Shown here: piece by piece, positions 49,896 through 59,645 of the stretch | Numbering within the stretch: the first letter of the stretch is position 1 | How the letters are laid out: each line of letters starts with the position of its first letter | Source: JACMLC01 sp963817025 | Lineage (GTDB): Bacteria > Acidobacteriota > Blastocatellia > Pyrinomonadales > Pyrinomonadaceae | Length of the DNA: 64,000 nucleotides | Direction of reading: 5' to 3' | Assembly (NCBI GenBank): GCA_963817025.1 | Contig: CAWFML010000004.1 | Location: forward strand, 434,001-498,000 | Notes under the pieces: model-generated | Databases searched by the model: none | What the model saw: only the letters and a program-made list of their open reading frames with translations | Told to the model about the DNA's origin: nothing | Position numbers and translations under genes: made by a program

Positions 49896-51833
49896 TCAGG
49901 GCGCATCAATGGGCCGCGCAGGCACATCGCCCTCTGCGCCCCAGTGCTCGACCCGCATCATGTTCGTAGAGCTTTGCATGATATACCAGACGCCAGCGCG
50001 GAAGACGGCTATGTCAGTCTTGCCGTCGCCGTCATAGTCTCCGGCCACCGGCGCGTCCGCCTGTAAACCGAACCACTCGGCCCTGAACGAATCAGACGCG
50101 CTACGCATTATGTACCAGACGCCGCCGCGAAAGACCGCTACATCCGCCCTGCCATCACCGTCATAATCCGCAGAGACTGTTCGATCCGTGCTCAGGCCAA
50201 ACAGGCGCGCCTCGATTGAGCCGCTGGCGCTGCTCTTGATATACCACTCGCCGCTGCGATAGACGGCGAGGTCTGCTCTGCCGTCGCCGTCGTAATCGCG
50301 CGCCACAGGCAGGTCAGAACCGAGGCCGAACTGCTCGGCCCTGCTCTGGCTGCTCTCGCTTTGCAGGATATACCACAGCCCTGCGCGATAGACTGCGAAA
50401 TCGGCTTTGCCATCGCCGTCATAATCGGCAGCGACAGGCGTATCTCCCTGCTGCCCGAAATGCTGCGACCTCAACCCGCCGTCCGTGCTCTGCAAGACAT
50501 ACCAGCGCCCGTCTGCCGGACGAAAGACAGCGATGTCAACTTTGCCGTCGCCGTCGTAATCCGCAGGCACAAGCTTGTCCGTTGCGAGACCGAACTGCTC
50601 TGCCCTGATGCTGCCGTCAGAGCTGTGGCGTACATACCATGTGGCATCGTTGGCACGGAACACTGCGAGGTCGGATTTACCATCGCCGTCAAAATCGTTG
50701 ACGACCGCGCGCGGCGGCTGGGCATTGCCAGTAGCAACGAAATCCAGCCCGTCGCGTTCGCCCGTGTGCGAGAAGAAATAATTGGGCGGATTAAAGCTGT
50801 AGCCCGCGCGCGATGCGTTGATGAGGTAATCATCTCCGACCTGCGCCGCGTCGAATCTGTAACGACCGTCAAGGCCGCTCCACGCAGTTCTAATTTGAGA
50901 GGTTGCGACATCGAGCAAGGTCAAGCTGACGCCTGCGAGAGGCGCGCCGCTCTGATTCGTCACGCGCCCGCTGATGTTTGCAGTGATGGCCGTCGGCCCG
51001 GCTTCAACTCTGAGCGCGACTGCGCCGATGGCCCAATCGTCCGGCGCGCTTGTGGCCCATGACATGGTGACGGGCGAAGAAGCCATCTCTGTGCTTCCGG
51101 CTCCGAGATGGAAAGCGCCGCCGAAATCGCCGCGCCAGCGCTCAGCCTGTCCGGGGCCGGGAGGGATTCCGATGGCGATATTAAAGTCAACGCCGAGCGT
51201 GTCAATCACCAAGTCGCCCGTGTTGCTGTCTGTCACGGTCACAGTCGGCGCGGTGTCCGTCCCGCCGTTTGAAGTGAACTCGCCGGTAGGCGTGGATTGA
51301 TTGACGCCTGTGAAGGAGGCCGAGCCGCCGACCGCATAATTCACAGTCAAAGGCAGGAAAGTGACTACGACATTGGCCGTCCCGACGGGCGGATCGACCA
51401 GCAGGAACATCTCTATCGCGCTCGTATTACCGGGCGAGAGCCGCGTGCCGATACGTGTCAAAGCCACTCCGTTATAAGTCACTCCGGGAGGCGCATTACG
51501 AACGCGCGCGAAAGGCGCGACAGGCAAGACTGTAGTTGTGGTCGAGACGCCGACGACGAGAGCGCGGTTCGTGCTCGCGCCGACCGTGTGCGGCCATGTG
51601 AGAGAAGCCACGCCCGCGTTATCAAATCCCTGCGCGCTGCCCGTGCTATCAACCGCAATAGCCGCTATCCGGCTCTCACGCGATGACTCAGAAATGCGGC
51701 CCGAAGCACCCGCCATCGTTTCGTAGCTGTAGCCGCTCGAAGCACTGGTCGCAAACATGGGCCAGATCGTTAAAGAGGCAATGGCGAAGACAAACAGGCA
51801 TTGTCGCCCAACTCGCCGGATAAGTGATTTCAT
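49896..51833 (-). CDS. Secreted protein with carboxypeptidase-regulatory-like domain and six DYDGDGKTD repeats
   Basis: A 645-residue protein. After the signal sequence (LFVFAIASLTIWPMFATSA) comes a beta-sandwich-like region of about 240 residues (AALVVGV-like strands; PGVTYNGVALTRIG), a carboxypeptidase-regulatory/CNA-B-like domain (ISGRVTNQSGAPLAGVSLTL and SGLDGRYRFDAAQVGDDY), then six repeats from DFDGDGKSDLAVFRANDATW to HWGAEGDVPARPIDAP. No catalytic residues are evident. It is tandem with the previous propeller gene. Likely adhesin or matrix protein; the target is unknown. Confidence 0.83.
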   Translation of the reverse strand: MKSLIRRVGRQCLFVFAIASLTIWPMFATSASSGYSYETMAGASGRISESSRESRIAAIAVDSTGSAQGFDNAGVASLTWPHTVGASTNRALVVGVSTTTTVLPVAPFARVRNAPPGVTYNGVALTRIGTRLSPGNTSAIEMFLLVDPPVGTANVVVTFLPLTVNYAVGGSASFTGVNQSTPTGEFTSNGGTDTAPTVTVTDSNTGDLVIDTLGVDFNIAIGIPPGPGQAERWRGDFGGAFHLGAGSTEMASSPVTMSWATSAPDDWAIGAVALRVEAGPTAITANISGRVTNQSGAPLAGVSLTLLDVATSQIRTAWSGLDGRYRFDAAQVGDDYLINASRAGYSFNPPNYFFSHTGERDGLDFVATGNAQPPRAVVNDFDGDGKSDLAVFRANDATWYVRHSSDGSIRAEQFGLATDKLVPADYDGDGKVDIAVFRPADGRWYVLQSTDGGLRSQHFGQQGDTPVAADYDGDGKADFAVYRAGLWYILQSESSQSRAEQFGLGSDLPVARDYDGDGRADLAVYRSGEWYIKSSASGSIEARLFGLSTDRTVSADYDGDGRADVAVFRGGVWYIMRSASDSFRAEWFGLQADAPVAGDYDGDGKTDIAVFRAGVWYIMQSSTNMMRVEHWGAEGDVPARPIDAP

Positions 51834-52431
51834 ACTGAATCATTCCCATTATGAATTGAGAGATACGGCATCACGCGCCTTGATAAGCAGCAGCGCATCT
51901 CTGCGCCGGTGGAATAGACCGGAAGGGGGGATATATCTATTGTCGCAACAGCGGGAAGTTTATACCCTTGCTTTGCTTGCTGTAAATATTTTAGATGAAG
52001 TGGGTGTGGCTCAGTTTGAATTGCATGAGTTGAGTTGTGATTCGTGACTTGTGTGATGAAGAGAGAAATGGTTTCGCGCAAAGGCGCAAGGGAGCAAAGA
52101 AAAGCTCGCCAAGAGCAAGTAGCATTCAAAGCTTTGCGGTCTTTCTTTGCGCCACCAGCGCCTTTGCGCGAAATTTCTTATCGTCTTCTGAACTTGCTCC
52201 CGCAAATTCTTTAGTATTGACGCAGGTAAGCCTGCCAGCTTATTATGTTTATGGCGTCTCCGGGCCTTTTAACTTCTCCGGTGACGCAGCCCCAAAGCCC
52301 GCTGAAGAGACTTGCCAGATAAGCAGCGTTTCCTGCCCCGAAACGCGGTTAATCCACAGACACACAAAGCTTTAACCTCACCCGGTTCACTCTATTTCCG
52401 TGCGGAAAGGTTCAAAGGTTCTAAATCCCTT
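51834..52431. other. Gap of 598 bp upstream of pilT, with a family B palindrome and a promoter
   Basis: A family B hairpin (GTTTCGCGCAAAGGCGC with GCGCCTTTGCGCGAAAT) spans about 52071-52178. It is followed by a candidate promoter at 52217-52246 and a leader of about 180 bases before pilT. No coding sequence is supported; I could not match the leader to a known riboswitch. Confidence 0.6.
52217..52246 (+). promoter_or_regulatory. Candidate promoter of pilT
   Basis: TTGACG at 52217-52222, an 18-base spacer and TATTAT at 52241-52246. Transcription would begin near 52253, leaving a long leader. Confidence 0.55.
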
Positions 52432-53598
52432 ATGGCTCTAAAAATTGACGACCTCTTGCGTGTCGCCTGTAGTTTCGGCGCGTCCGACCTGCATATCAAG
52501 GTCGGAAACTTCCCCTTTATGCGAATCGGCGGAGAACTGCGGCCCATTGTGGATTCCAGCAGGCTGTCGCAGGAAGATACGCTCGACATGGCTTTCTCGA
52601 TGATGTCTAACAGACAAAAGCAGAGATTTAAAGAGGTCTGCGAAGTTGACATCGGCTACGGCGTTTCCGGTCTGGGCCGCTTTCGCGCCAACATCTTTCA
52701 GCAGCGCGGCACGGTCGGCATAGTGATGCGCGTCATCCCCGATCAGATGCGCGGCATGAGCGAGCTAATGCTGCCGCCCGTCATCGAAAAGATTTCCGAC
52801 GAGCAGCGCGGCTTGATTCTCGTGACCGGCACGACCGGCTCGGGAAAATCCACCACGCTCGCGGCGATGATTGACCGCATCAACTCGAACCGTAGCGGCC
52901 ACATCGTGACCATCGAAGACCCAATCGAATTCCTGCACCGCGACAAACGCTCCTTCGTCACGCAGCGCGAGGTGGACGTGGATACGCGCTCTTTCGCCGA
53001 AGCCCTGCGCGGCGCGCTCAGACAAGACCCCGACATCATCCTCGTCGGCGAGATGCGCGATATGGAAACCATCTCGACGGCGATGACCGCAGCCGAGACG
53101 GGACACCTTGTCCTCTCGACCCTGCACACGCTGGACGCGACGGAGACCATCACACGCATCGTCTCGTCGTTTCCGCCGCATCATCAAAAGTCCGTTCGCA
53201 TCCAACTCGCAGGCATCCTCAAAGCAGTTATCTCGATGCGCCTCGTGCGCTCTGCCAAAGGTTCTGGCCGCGTCCCCGCAGTCGAAGTGATGGTCTCGAC
53301 GGGACTCATACGCGACTGCATCATCAACGAAGAGAAGACCTCGCAGATACGCGATGCCATCGCCGCCGGAACTTCGCAGTATGGCATGCAGACGTTTGAC
53401 CAATCGCTTTTTCATCTTTATCAATCGGAACTCATCACGCTCGACGAAGCCCTGCGCGGCGCGAGCAACCCGGACGAGTTTCGCCTGCGCATCGAGGGCA
53501 TACGCTCCACCGCCGATCAGGCTAAAGAAGAGATGGAGCGCATCGGCAACGTCAGCAGCCACGCCCCGCGCCACAGAGGGACGGGAGAATTGAGATAA
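52432..53598 (+). CDS. pilT: Type IV pilus retraction ATPase PilT
   Basis: Drives pilus disassembly for twitching motility. The 388-residue protein starts MALKIDDLLRVACSFGASDL, the usual PilT opening with SDLHIKVG. It has Walker A LVTGTTGSGKSTTLAAM, the Asp box TIEDPIEFLH, Walker B DIILVGEMRDMETI and the His box GHLVLSTLHTLDATETI. The retraction motif region near the end is AGTSQYGMQTFDQSL. The start at 52432 is preferred to an upstream ATG at 52312, which adds an unrelated 40-residue head. The next gene follows after 72 bp. No other pilus genes are in the window, so assembly genes lie elsewhere. Confidence 0.96.
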   Translation: MALKIDDLLRVACSFGASDLHIKVGNFPFMRIGGELRPIVDSSRLSQEDTLDMAFSMMSNRQKQRFKEVCEVDIGYGVSGLGRFRANIFQQRGTVGIVMRVIPDQMRGMSELMLPPVIEKISDEQRGLILVTGTTGSGKSTTLAAMIDRINSNRSGHIVTIEDPIEFLHRDKRSFVTQREVDVDTRSFAEALRGALRQDPDIILVGEMRDMETISTAMTAAETGHLVLSTLHTLDATETITRIVSSFPPHHQKSVRIQLAGILKAVISMRLVRSAKGSGRVPAVEVMVSTGLIRDCIINEEKTSQIRDAIAAGTSQYGMQTFDQSLFHLYQSELITLDEALRGASNPDEFRLRIEGIRSTADQAKEEMERIGNVSSHAPRHRGTGELR

Positions 53599-53670
53599 CA
53601 CACCAGCTTCAGAAATCATTAGCCGGAGGATTTCAGTGCCTCGCCCTAACTGCCCGGAGAGATAGAGACT

Positions 53671-55182
53671 ATGAGTACGCAAACCGTAGAGACATGGCGC
53701 GTGATGACGCCGGAAGGAATTTTTGAGGCAGACCTGGACACGCTCAAGCAGTGGATAGTGGAAGGCTGCGTCCTGCCGACCGACAAGGTCGCCAAAGGAA
53801 ATCTGAACTGGATTGACGCCGGACGCGCGCCCGGCCTGCGCCGCGCCTTTGCGGGCGAGTTGGACGCCGCGACGGTCGCGCCGCATACCGAAGAGGTTGC
53901 TGCCGAAGCTCAAGCTTCATGGCCGGATGAGATAACGGACGAAGGCTCTGACGCCGCAGGCTATGCATTCGAGCCGGATTCGCAGGCTGCTTATCATGAT
54001 GCGCCGCCCGCTTACGCTTTCGATGCGGCGACGCTGCCACAGCACGCGGCCTGTTACAACCACCCGCAGGCGCAGCCCTTCTATATCTGCCGCGCCTGCA
54101 ATAACACCTTCTGCCAGACCTGCCCGAACTTCGTCAACAAAATCCCGATCTGTCCCGCGTGCGGGGATTTGTGCAAGCCCTTTCAGGAACTGAAGGAGCG
54201 TGCCGTCCGTCGTCAATATCAGGCCGCTGGCTTCGGCTTTGCGGAGTTCGGCAAATCCCTCGCCTATCCCTTCAAAAATATTTTTAGCCTGATTGCGATG
54301 TCCGTCTTTTACGCCTTCCTGTTGTTCGGCGGCTTTAAGGGACAGCTCGTCGCATGGGGCATACTGTTCGGCTGCATGTCGCACGTCATCAGCCAGTTTG
54401 CGTGGGGCCGCACCAATCGCGGCTTTCTGCCGGAGTTTGATTCTTTCTCATTTTATGATGATGTCGTGAAGCCGATATTTCTCAGCATAGGCATCTTCAT
54501 CGTCACGTTCGGGCCAATGATCGTGCTCGTCATCGCGCTCTGGTTCGGCTTCTTTAGCGGCTCCGGCTCGAAGAAGCAGATGAGTCCGGCGCAGATGCAG
54601 CCCACTGCTACTGCGCCCGAAAAGTCCGAGGAATTTACGGACGAGGACATGAACGCGCTGATCGAGGGCAACGACCCTGAGAAGGAAGCTGCGGCTGCGA
54701 AAAAGGTAGAGCAGATGCATCCGTCGCAACGAATAAACAAGGAGATGGAGCGACAGAAAGAGCCAGCCATGCCGCTCGGCGACGCGCTCGGCATCCTCGG
54801 CATCTCAGGCGCGATCATAGTTCTCTTTCTGCTGGCGCTCGGATGGGCCTTGTTCTATTACCCGATGGCGCTGGCCGTGGCCGGATACACAGAGGATTTC
54901 AAGTCCGTCATCAATCCGCTGGTCGGCCTCGACACGATGAAGCGTATGGGACTGACTTATGTGAAAGCATTTTTCATGTACCTCTCCGTGCAGGTGGTCG
55001 GCATCGGTCTCTCGATCATCGTCAGCATCCTTCTCGCGCCGTTCGACCTGCCATTCTTCGGCAACCTGCCCGCGCGCTTTGTTGACGGCATCATCACTTT
55101 CTACACCAGCCTCGTCGTCGCCTGCATCCTCGGCTTTGCGCTCTACAAGTGCGCGGACAAGCTGGGCATTGATGTAGATTAG
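53671..55182 (+). CDS. Membrane protein with GYF-like and B-box-like zinc domains
   Basis: A 503-residue protein. Residues 1-60 (ETWRVMTPEGIFEADLDTLK then WIVEGCVLPTDKV) resemble the GYF_2-type domain. Residues about 125-170 form a zinc-binding region (CYNHPQAQPFYICRACNNTF, then CQTCP and CPACGDLC) like a B-box. The C-terminal half has about six membrane helices (SLIAMSVFYAFLLFGGF; IIVLFLLALGWALFYYPMAL) interrupted by a charged stretch, similar in style to Yip1-type proteins. GGAGAG precedes the ATG. Its position after pilT suggests a co-transcribed role, but none is proven. Confidence 0.7.
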   Translation: MSTQTVETWRVMTPEGIFEADLDTLKQWIVEGCVLPTDKVAKGNLNWIDAGRAPGLRRAFAGELDAATVAPHTEEVAAEAQASWPDEITDEGSDAAGYAFEPDSQAAYHDAPPAYAFDAATLPQHAACYNHPQAQPFYICRACNNTFCQTCPNFVNKIPICPACGDLCKPFQELKERAVRRQYQAAGFGFAEFGKSLAYPFKNIFSLIAMSVFYAFLLFGGFKGQLVAWGILFGCMSHVISQFAWGRTNRGFLPEFDSFSFYDDVVKPIFLSIGIFIVTFGPMIVLVIALWFGFFSGSGSKKQMSPAQMQPTATAPEKSEEFTDEDMNALIEGNDPEKEAAAAKKVEQMHPSQRINKEMERQKEPAMPLGDALGILGISGAIIVLFLLALGWALFYYPMALAVAGYTEDFKSVINPLVGLDTMKRMGLTYVKAFFMYLSVQVVGIGLSIIVSILLAPFDLPFFGNLPARFVDGIITFYTSLVVACILGFALYKCADKLGIDVD

Positions 55183-55193
55183 AGACCGGAAGA

Positions 55194-55273
55194 AATTTCC
55201 CGCAAAGGCGCTGGTGACGCAAAGAAAAGATTTATAAGCTTTCTTTGCGTCACCAGCGTCTTTGCGGGAAATT
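55194..55273. repeat. Family B palindrome, 34-bp arms
   Basis: Arms 55194-55227 and 55240-55273 (AATTTCCCGCAAAGGCGCTG... type) match with one mismatch. It is nearly the same sequence as the element at 47513. It begins 11 bp after the stop codon of the membrane protein. Confidence 0.9.
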
Positions 55274-55355
55274 GTATTTCTCTTCGCCTTGCTTGACAGA
55301 TAGCATGATAATTAGAGACCCTTTCAGGCTTGTTATAAAGGCGAATTGAATTTAG

Positions 55356-56387
55356 ATGAAAAGATACGACGAAGAAGAGACATTGACTCACGCACGCGCC
55401 TACGCGGAAGCGCGCGAGATGGACGCCCCGGAGATTTCCGTCTTCCTGCCGGTCTTCAATGAAGAGCCGAACCTGCGCCCGCTTCATGCAAAGCTGGACG
55501 ACGCCCTCAGAGAGCTTGGCAAGACGGCTGAGATTATCTATGTTGACGACGGCTCGACGGACGGCAGCCTTGAGGTCTTGCGCGGTCTGGCACACCTAGA
55601 CGGGCGCGTGCGCGTCGTCGCCCTCAGGCGCAACTACGGGCAGACGGCAGCCATGTCCGCGGGGATTGATGCGGCAAAGGGGCGCGTCCTGATTCCGATG
55701 GATGCAGACCTGCAAAACGACCCTGCGGACATCAAACGCCTGCTCGAAAAACTTGACGAAGGCTATGATGTGGTATCGGGCTGGCGCAGGAATCGTCAGG
55801 ACAAGATGATGACGCGAAAGATTCCTTCGATGCTCGCTAATCGTCTTATCTCATGGATCGGCGGCGTGCCGCTGCATGATTACGGCTGCTCTTTAAAAGC
55901 TTATCGCCGCGAATCATTGCAGGACGTGCGGCTGTATGGAGAGATGCATCGCTTCATCCCCATCTACGCTTCGTGGGCCGGGGCGCGCGTCGCAGAGATT
56001 CCCGTAGAGCATCACGCGCGCACGATGGGCCAATCAAAGTATGGCCTGTCGCGCACCATCAAAGTCGTCTTCGATTTGATGACCATCAAGTTTATGGCGT
56101 CATATCAAACCAAGCCGATTTATGTCTTCGGCACGTTTGGCATGATCGCTTTCGCCATCTCCATCATGGCGGGGCTGCTCGCCGTTTACTGGAAGCTAAT
56201 GCACCGCGCGGATTTTGTGCAGACGCCGCTGCCGGTCTTAGCCATCGTCATGTTCGCCATCGGCGTCCAGTTTCTCTTGATGGGCCTGCTGGCAGAGATG
56301 CAAGTCCGCACGTACCACGAGTCGCAGTCGAAGTCGATTTATGCCGTGCGTGAACGAATCGGAATGAACGGCAAGGATAAAGGATGA
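55356..56387 (+). CDS. Family 2 glycosyltransferase, DPM/GtrB type
   Basis: Transfers a sugar from a nucleotide donor to polyprenyl phosphate at the inner membrane. In the 343-residue protein the GT-A domain has SVFLPVFNEEPNLRPL, EIIYVDDGSTDGSLEVL and PMDADLQNDPADIKRLLEKL, the signatures of dolichyl/undecaprenyl-phosphate mannosyl- or glucosyltransferases. Two membrane helices follow (GTFGMIAFAISIMAGLLAVY and LAIVMFAIGVQFLLMGLLAE). It opens the polysaccharide locus that continues to the right edge. Its last residues (GKDKG) and TGA stop come from a family A arm. Confidence 0.9.
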   Translation: MKRYDEEETLTHARAYAEAREMDAPEISVFLPVFNEEPNLRPLHAKLDDALRELGKTAEIIYVDDGSTDGSLEVLRGLAHLDGRVRVVALRRNYGQTAAMSAGIDAAKGRVLIPMDADLQNDPADIKRLLEKLDEGYDVVSGWRRNRQDKMMTRKIPSMLANRLISWIGGVPLHDYGCSLKAYRRESLQDVRLYGEMHRFIPIYASWAGARVAEIPVEHHARTMGQSKYGLSRTIKVVFDLMTIKFMASYQTKPIYVFGTFGMIAFAISIMAGLLAVYWKLMHRADFVQTPLPVLAIVMFAIGVQFLLMGLLAEMQVRTYHESQSKSIYAVRERIGMNGKDKG

Positions 56388-56525
56388 AGGCGGAAGGATG
56401 AAGAGTGTGCTATTTAAAGTCTGAAGCCTTCAACTTTAGCCTTCAGCTTTAAATAGCATCTCTCTCATCCATAAAGCTTTGCATCTTCATCCTCCGCCTT
56501 CATCCTTCATCCTTCATCCTTCAGC
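56373..56525. repeat. Family A palindrome between the glycosyltransferase and asnB
   Basis: GGATGAAGGCGGAAGGATGA on the left is mirrored by CCTCCGCCTTCATCC and more CTTCATCC blocks on the right; the centre has GTGCTATTTAAAG / CTTTAAATAGCA pairing. It overlaps the glycosyltransferase stop and ends five bases before the asnB start. Confidence 0.85.
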
Positions 56526-56529
56526 TCTT

Positions 56530-58464
56530 ATGTGTGGAATCACCGGCTGGGCCAATTTGGATGCGCGCGTGCCGCCCCCTGACGGCGCGCGGGAACTCCT
56601 GCATTCGATGTGCGAGCGGATGATGCATCGCGGGCCGGACTCGGAAGGCTTGATGGTGCAAACGGGAGTCGCGCTCGGCATGCGGCGGCTGGCGATCATT
56701 GACCTGCAAACAGGCGAGCAGCCCGTCTGGAACGAAGACCGCTCCATCGCTGTCATCCTCAACGGCGAGATTTATAACTACAGAGAACTGCGCGAAGACA
56801 TGGAAGCGCGCGGCCATAGATTCGAGAGCGCATCCGACACGGAAGTCCTGCCGCATCTGTATGAAGAGCACGGCGCACGGATGGTCGAGCATCTGAACGG
56901 GATGTTTGCCTTTGCCCTGTGGGACGCGCGCAGGCACAGGCTTTTTATCGCGCGAGACCGCTTCGGAGAAAAGCCACTCTACTGGGGCGTCTTTGACGGC
57001 GCGCTGCTGTTCGCTTCAGAGCCGAAAGTTTTGCTCGCGCACCCGTCCGTGCGCCCCGCGCTTAATCTCGCAGCGCTTCGCCAGTATCTGTCCTTCGATT
57101 ATGTGCCCGCGCCGCTCTCGATTTACGAAGGGATACAAAAACTTCCTGCGGCGCACACGCTGACGCTGGAAGACGGCTTGATTAAAGTTGAGCCGTACTG
57201 GTGTTTGAGCTACAAGACCGGGCAGCCCGTGCCGGATGAGACGGAAGCTGCGGCGCATCTCAAAGAGTTGCTGAGCGATTCCGTGCGGATGCGTCTGGTT
57301 TCGGATGTGCCGCTCGGCGTGTTGCTGTCGGGCGGAGTGGATTCGTCAACCGTCGCGGCGTTGGCCGTGCAGGCTTCATCTGAAACGGTCAAGACTTTTT
57401 CCATCTCGTTTGCCGAAAGCTCTTTTGACGAGTCTGCGTATGCGCGTGCGGTCGCAAAGTTTCTCGGCACGGATCATCACGAAGAACGCCTGAGCGTAGA
57501 CCTCGCGGCCAATCTCGTCGGCGAGATAGGCTCTTGGATGGACGAGCCTTTGAGCGACCCTTCGCTTGTGCCGACTTACCTGCTCTCTCGTTTTACGCGC
57601 AGGCATGTCACGGTCGCGCTCGGCGGCGACGGCGGCGACGAACTGTTCGCGGGCTATGAGATGTATCTGGGCCACAAGCTGGCGCACATCTACAACAGGC
57701 TGCCCGCGATTGTCCGCCGCGCGCTGGTTGAGCCGCTGGTCAAACTGCTGCCCGTCAAAACTAAAAACCTCTCCTTCGATTACAAGGCGCGTCGCTTCAT
57801 CGCGGGCGCGAACTATGACGAGGTGACGCGTCATCACATCTGGTTCGGCTCGTTCATGCCTTCAGAGCATGAAATGCTTTTGAGCGAGGAAGCTCTGCGC
57901 GTCACGGACGGCGACATTTACAGTCATGCGCGCGAGCTGCTTGACGAATGCGATGCCGACAACACGATTGAGCGCATGCAAAGTCTCGATACGCGGCTCT
58001 ATCTGGCGGAAGACATTTTGACGAAAGTCGACCGCGCGAGCATGGCCGTCTCTCTGGAAGTCCGCGCGCCTTTCCTAGACCCGCGCGTGGCGGAATTTGC
58101 GGCTTCGCTTCCGGTTAATTACAAGCTGCGCGGGCGCACTACGAAATACATTCTGAAAAAAGCCGTCGAGCCGATGTTGCCGCGATTTGTGACGCGACGC
58201 GGCAAGAAAGGTTTCGGCGTCCCCGTCGCCGAATGGATAAAAGGCAGCCTGCGCCCCTTAGCGCGCGACCTGCTCTCGCCCGAACGCATGCGCCGGAGCG
58301 GACTTTTCAATCCCGCTTACGTGTCGCGCCTCCTGGATGAGCACGAGCGCGGGCTAGCCAATCATCGCAAGCCGCTCTGGACTCTGCTGATGTTCGAGCT
58401 ATGGCAAGAGAGCTTTATCGAGACGCCGCGCAGAATCGAAACGTCCGTGAGCAGCAAGCTGTGA
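56530..58464 (+). CDS. asnB: Asparagine synthase (glutamine-hydrolysing)
   Basis: About 644 residues. The class II glutaminase domain starts MCGITGWANLD, with Cys2 as nucleophile after Met removal, and contains MHRGPDSEGL and ILNGEIYNYRELRE. The synthetase domain has the PP-loop GVLLSGGVDSSTVAALAV and the GGDGGDELFAGYEMYLGH region. The start at 56530 is required for the N-terminal Cys; the longer reading from 56479 is palindrome sequence. Within a polysaccharide locus such AsnB paralogues often amidate sugar acids or related acceptors instead of making free asparagine; which applies here cannot be told. The next gene overlaps by four bases. Confidence 0.93.
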   Translation: MCGITGWANLDARVPPPDGARELLHSMCERMMHRGPDSEGLMVQTGVALGMRRLAIIDLQTGEQPVWNEDRSIAVILNGEIYNYRELREDMEARGHRFESASDTEVLPHLYEEHGARMVEHLNGMFAFALWDARRHRLFIARDRFGEKPLYWGVFDGALLFASEPKVLLAHPSVRPALNLAALRQYLSFDYVPAPLSIYEGIQKLPAAHTLTLEDGLIKVEPYWCLSYKTGQPVPDETEAAAHLKELLSDSVRMRLVSDVPLGVLLSGGVDSSTVAALAVQASSETVKTFSISFAESSFDESAYARAVAKFLGTDHHEERLSVDLAANLVGEIGSWMDEPLSDPSLVPTYLLSRFTRRHVTVALGGDGGDELFAGYEMYLGHKLAHIYNRLPAIVRRALVEPLVKLLPVKTKNLSFDYKARRFIAGANYDEVTRHHIWFGSFMPSEHEMLLSEEALRVTDGDIYSHARELLDECDADNTIERMQSLDTRLYLAEDILTKVDRASMAVSLEVRAPFLDPRVAEFAASLPVNYKLRGRTTKYILKKAVEPMLPRFVTRRGKKGFGVPVAEWIKGSLRPLARDLLSPERMRRSGLFNPAYVSRLLDEHERGLANHRKPLWTLLMFELWQESFIETPRRIETSVSSKL

Positions 58465-59645
58465 GTGATTCGCAGCCGTTCAAAAGCGAGCTTGAAACAG
58501 CATACCAGCGTCTAGCAGTTTGGTGCCGGCAGCGCGACTATGCAGGCCACGACCCTTTCGACGCTTTGAACAGCAGCCTCTTTCAGGCCACACCTCTCAA
58601 AAATTCCCGCACAGCACGGCTCGCATGGACGCAAGCCTTCAAACGCTCGCCTGTCAACCTGCGCGGCCTCGCCAAAGTTCCGCATGAGAGAAATGCTAAA
58701 GGGACAGCCCTCTTTGCGCTGGCAGCGTTGGCGCGCTTCCGCCGCGAGCGTACGAAAGAGTCTGAAACAGAAGCCCGCGCGCTGTTGACGGACTTGCTCT
58801 CTGCGCGGCTGGCGGGTTTCGGCGGCGCGGCGTGGGGTTATAACTTCGACTGGCAGGGACGCGCCTTCTTTGCGCCGAAGGGAACGCCGACGATTGTGCC
58901 GACAGCCTTCGCCGCACGCGCGCTTATCGAAGCGGCGCGCGAGTTTGAAGATCAAACCTATCTGGAAGTGGCGCGCAGCGCGTGCGATTTCATTCTTAGT
59001 GATTTGAATCGCAGCGAAGAAAGTGAGACGGAAGTTTGCTTTAGCTACTCGCCGCTTGACCGCACGCGCGTCTTCAATGCGAGCCTTCTGGCGGCGGAGA
59101 CCTTAGCAAGCGTTTCTCAACTAACGGGCGAGCAGGATTTGTGCGCGTGGGCCGTGCGCGGGGCTAGATACGTTGCGCGTCACCAGCGCGCGGACGGTTC
59201 ATGGGCTTACGGCGCAGAAGGATTTCAGTCGTGGGCGGATAATTTCCACACGGCTTTTGTGCTCACGAGCCTTCAAAGAATCATGTCTGCGTGCGCGTGC
59301 CGCGAAGAGTTTCTCGAAGCGACATTGCGCGGTTACGAGTTCTGGCGCGAAAACTTCTTTCTTGCGGACGGGTGGCCGAAATACTACCATGACCGGCTTT
59401 ATCCGGTGGACGCGCATTCGGCTGGCGCAGCCATCGTCGCGCTGCTTGAGATGCAGGCTCTTGATGATAAAGCGTTGCTGTTGGCGCGCACGATTGCGCT
59501 CTGGGCCACGCATCACTTACAGGACGCGCGCGGCTTCTTCTATTACCAGCGTCGCCGCTTCTACACAGTACGCACGCCCTACATGCGCTGGTCGCAGGCT
59601 TGGATGATGTACGCGCTCGCACGCCTGCTGGAATTTGCTCATTGA
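58461..59645 (+). CDS. Alpha/alpha-toroid protein of a polysaccharide locus
   Basis: About 394 residues. The sequence is built of helical hairpins with GTALFALAALARFRRE, PTIVPTAFAARALIEAARE, YVARHQRADGSWAYGAEG and WADNFHTAFVLTSLQRI, typical of an (alpha/alpha)6 toroid as in many glycoside-processing enzymes; similar proteins in such loci are often carried under unsuitable names. The start GTG at 58461 overlaps the asnB stop as GTGA, a coupling signal; an alternative ATG at 58401 would overlap asnB by 64 bases. The TGA stop lies in a family C arm. Substrate unknown; an epimerase or lyase-type action on polysaccharide is possible. Confidence 0.6.
   Translation: MSDSQPFKSELETAYQRLAVWCRQRDYAGHDPFDALNSSLFQATPLKNSRTARLAWTQAFKRSPVNLRGLAKVPHERNAKGTALFALAALARFRRERTKESETEARALLTDLLSARLAGFGGAAWGYNFDWQGRAFFAPKGTPTIVPTAFAARALIEAAREFEDQTYLEVARSACDFILSDLNRSEESETEVCFSYSPLDRTRVFNASLLAAETLASVSQLTGEQDLCAWAVRGARYVARHQRADGSWAYGAEGFQSWADNFHTAFVLTSLQRIMSACACREEFLEATLRGYEFWRENFFLADGWPKYYHDRLYPVDAHSAGAAIVALLEMQALDDKALLLARTIALWATHHLQDARGFFYYQRRRFYTVRTPYMRWSQAWMMYALARLLEFAH

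Noticed and set aside
52250..52431. A c-di-GMP type riboswitch in the pilT leader
   Set aside because: A GACGCA...AAGC segment looked suggestive, but the conserved order and the second stem with the expected loop could not be found.
52765..53913. A 382-codon frame opposite pilT and the following gene
   Set aside because: It crosses two clearly coding genes on the other strand and has no recognisable domain or ribosome site.
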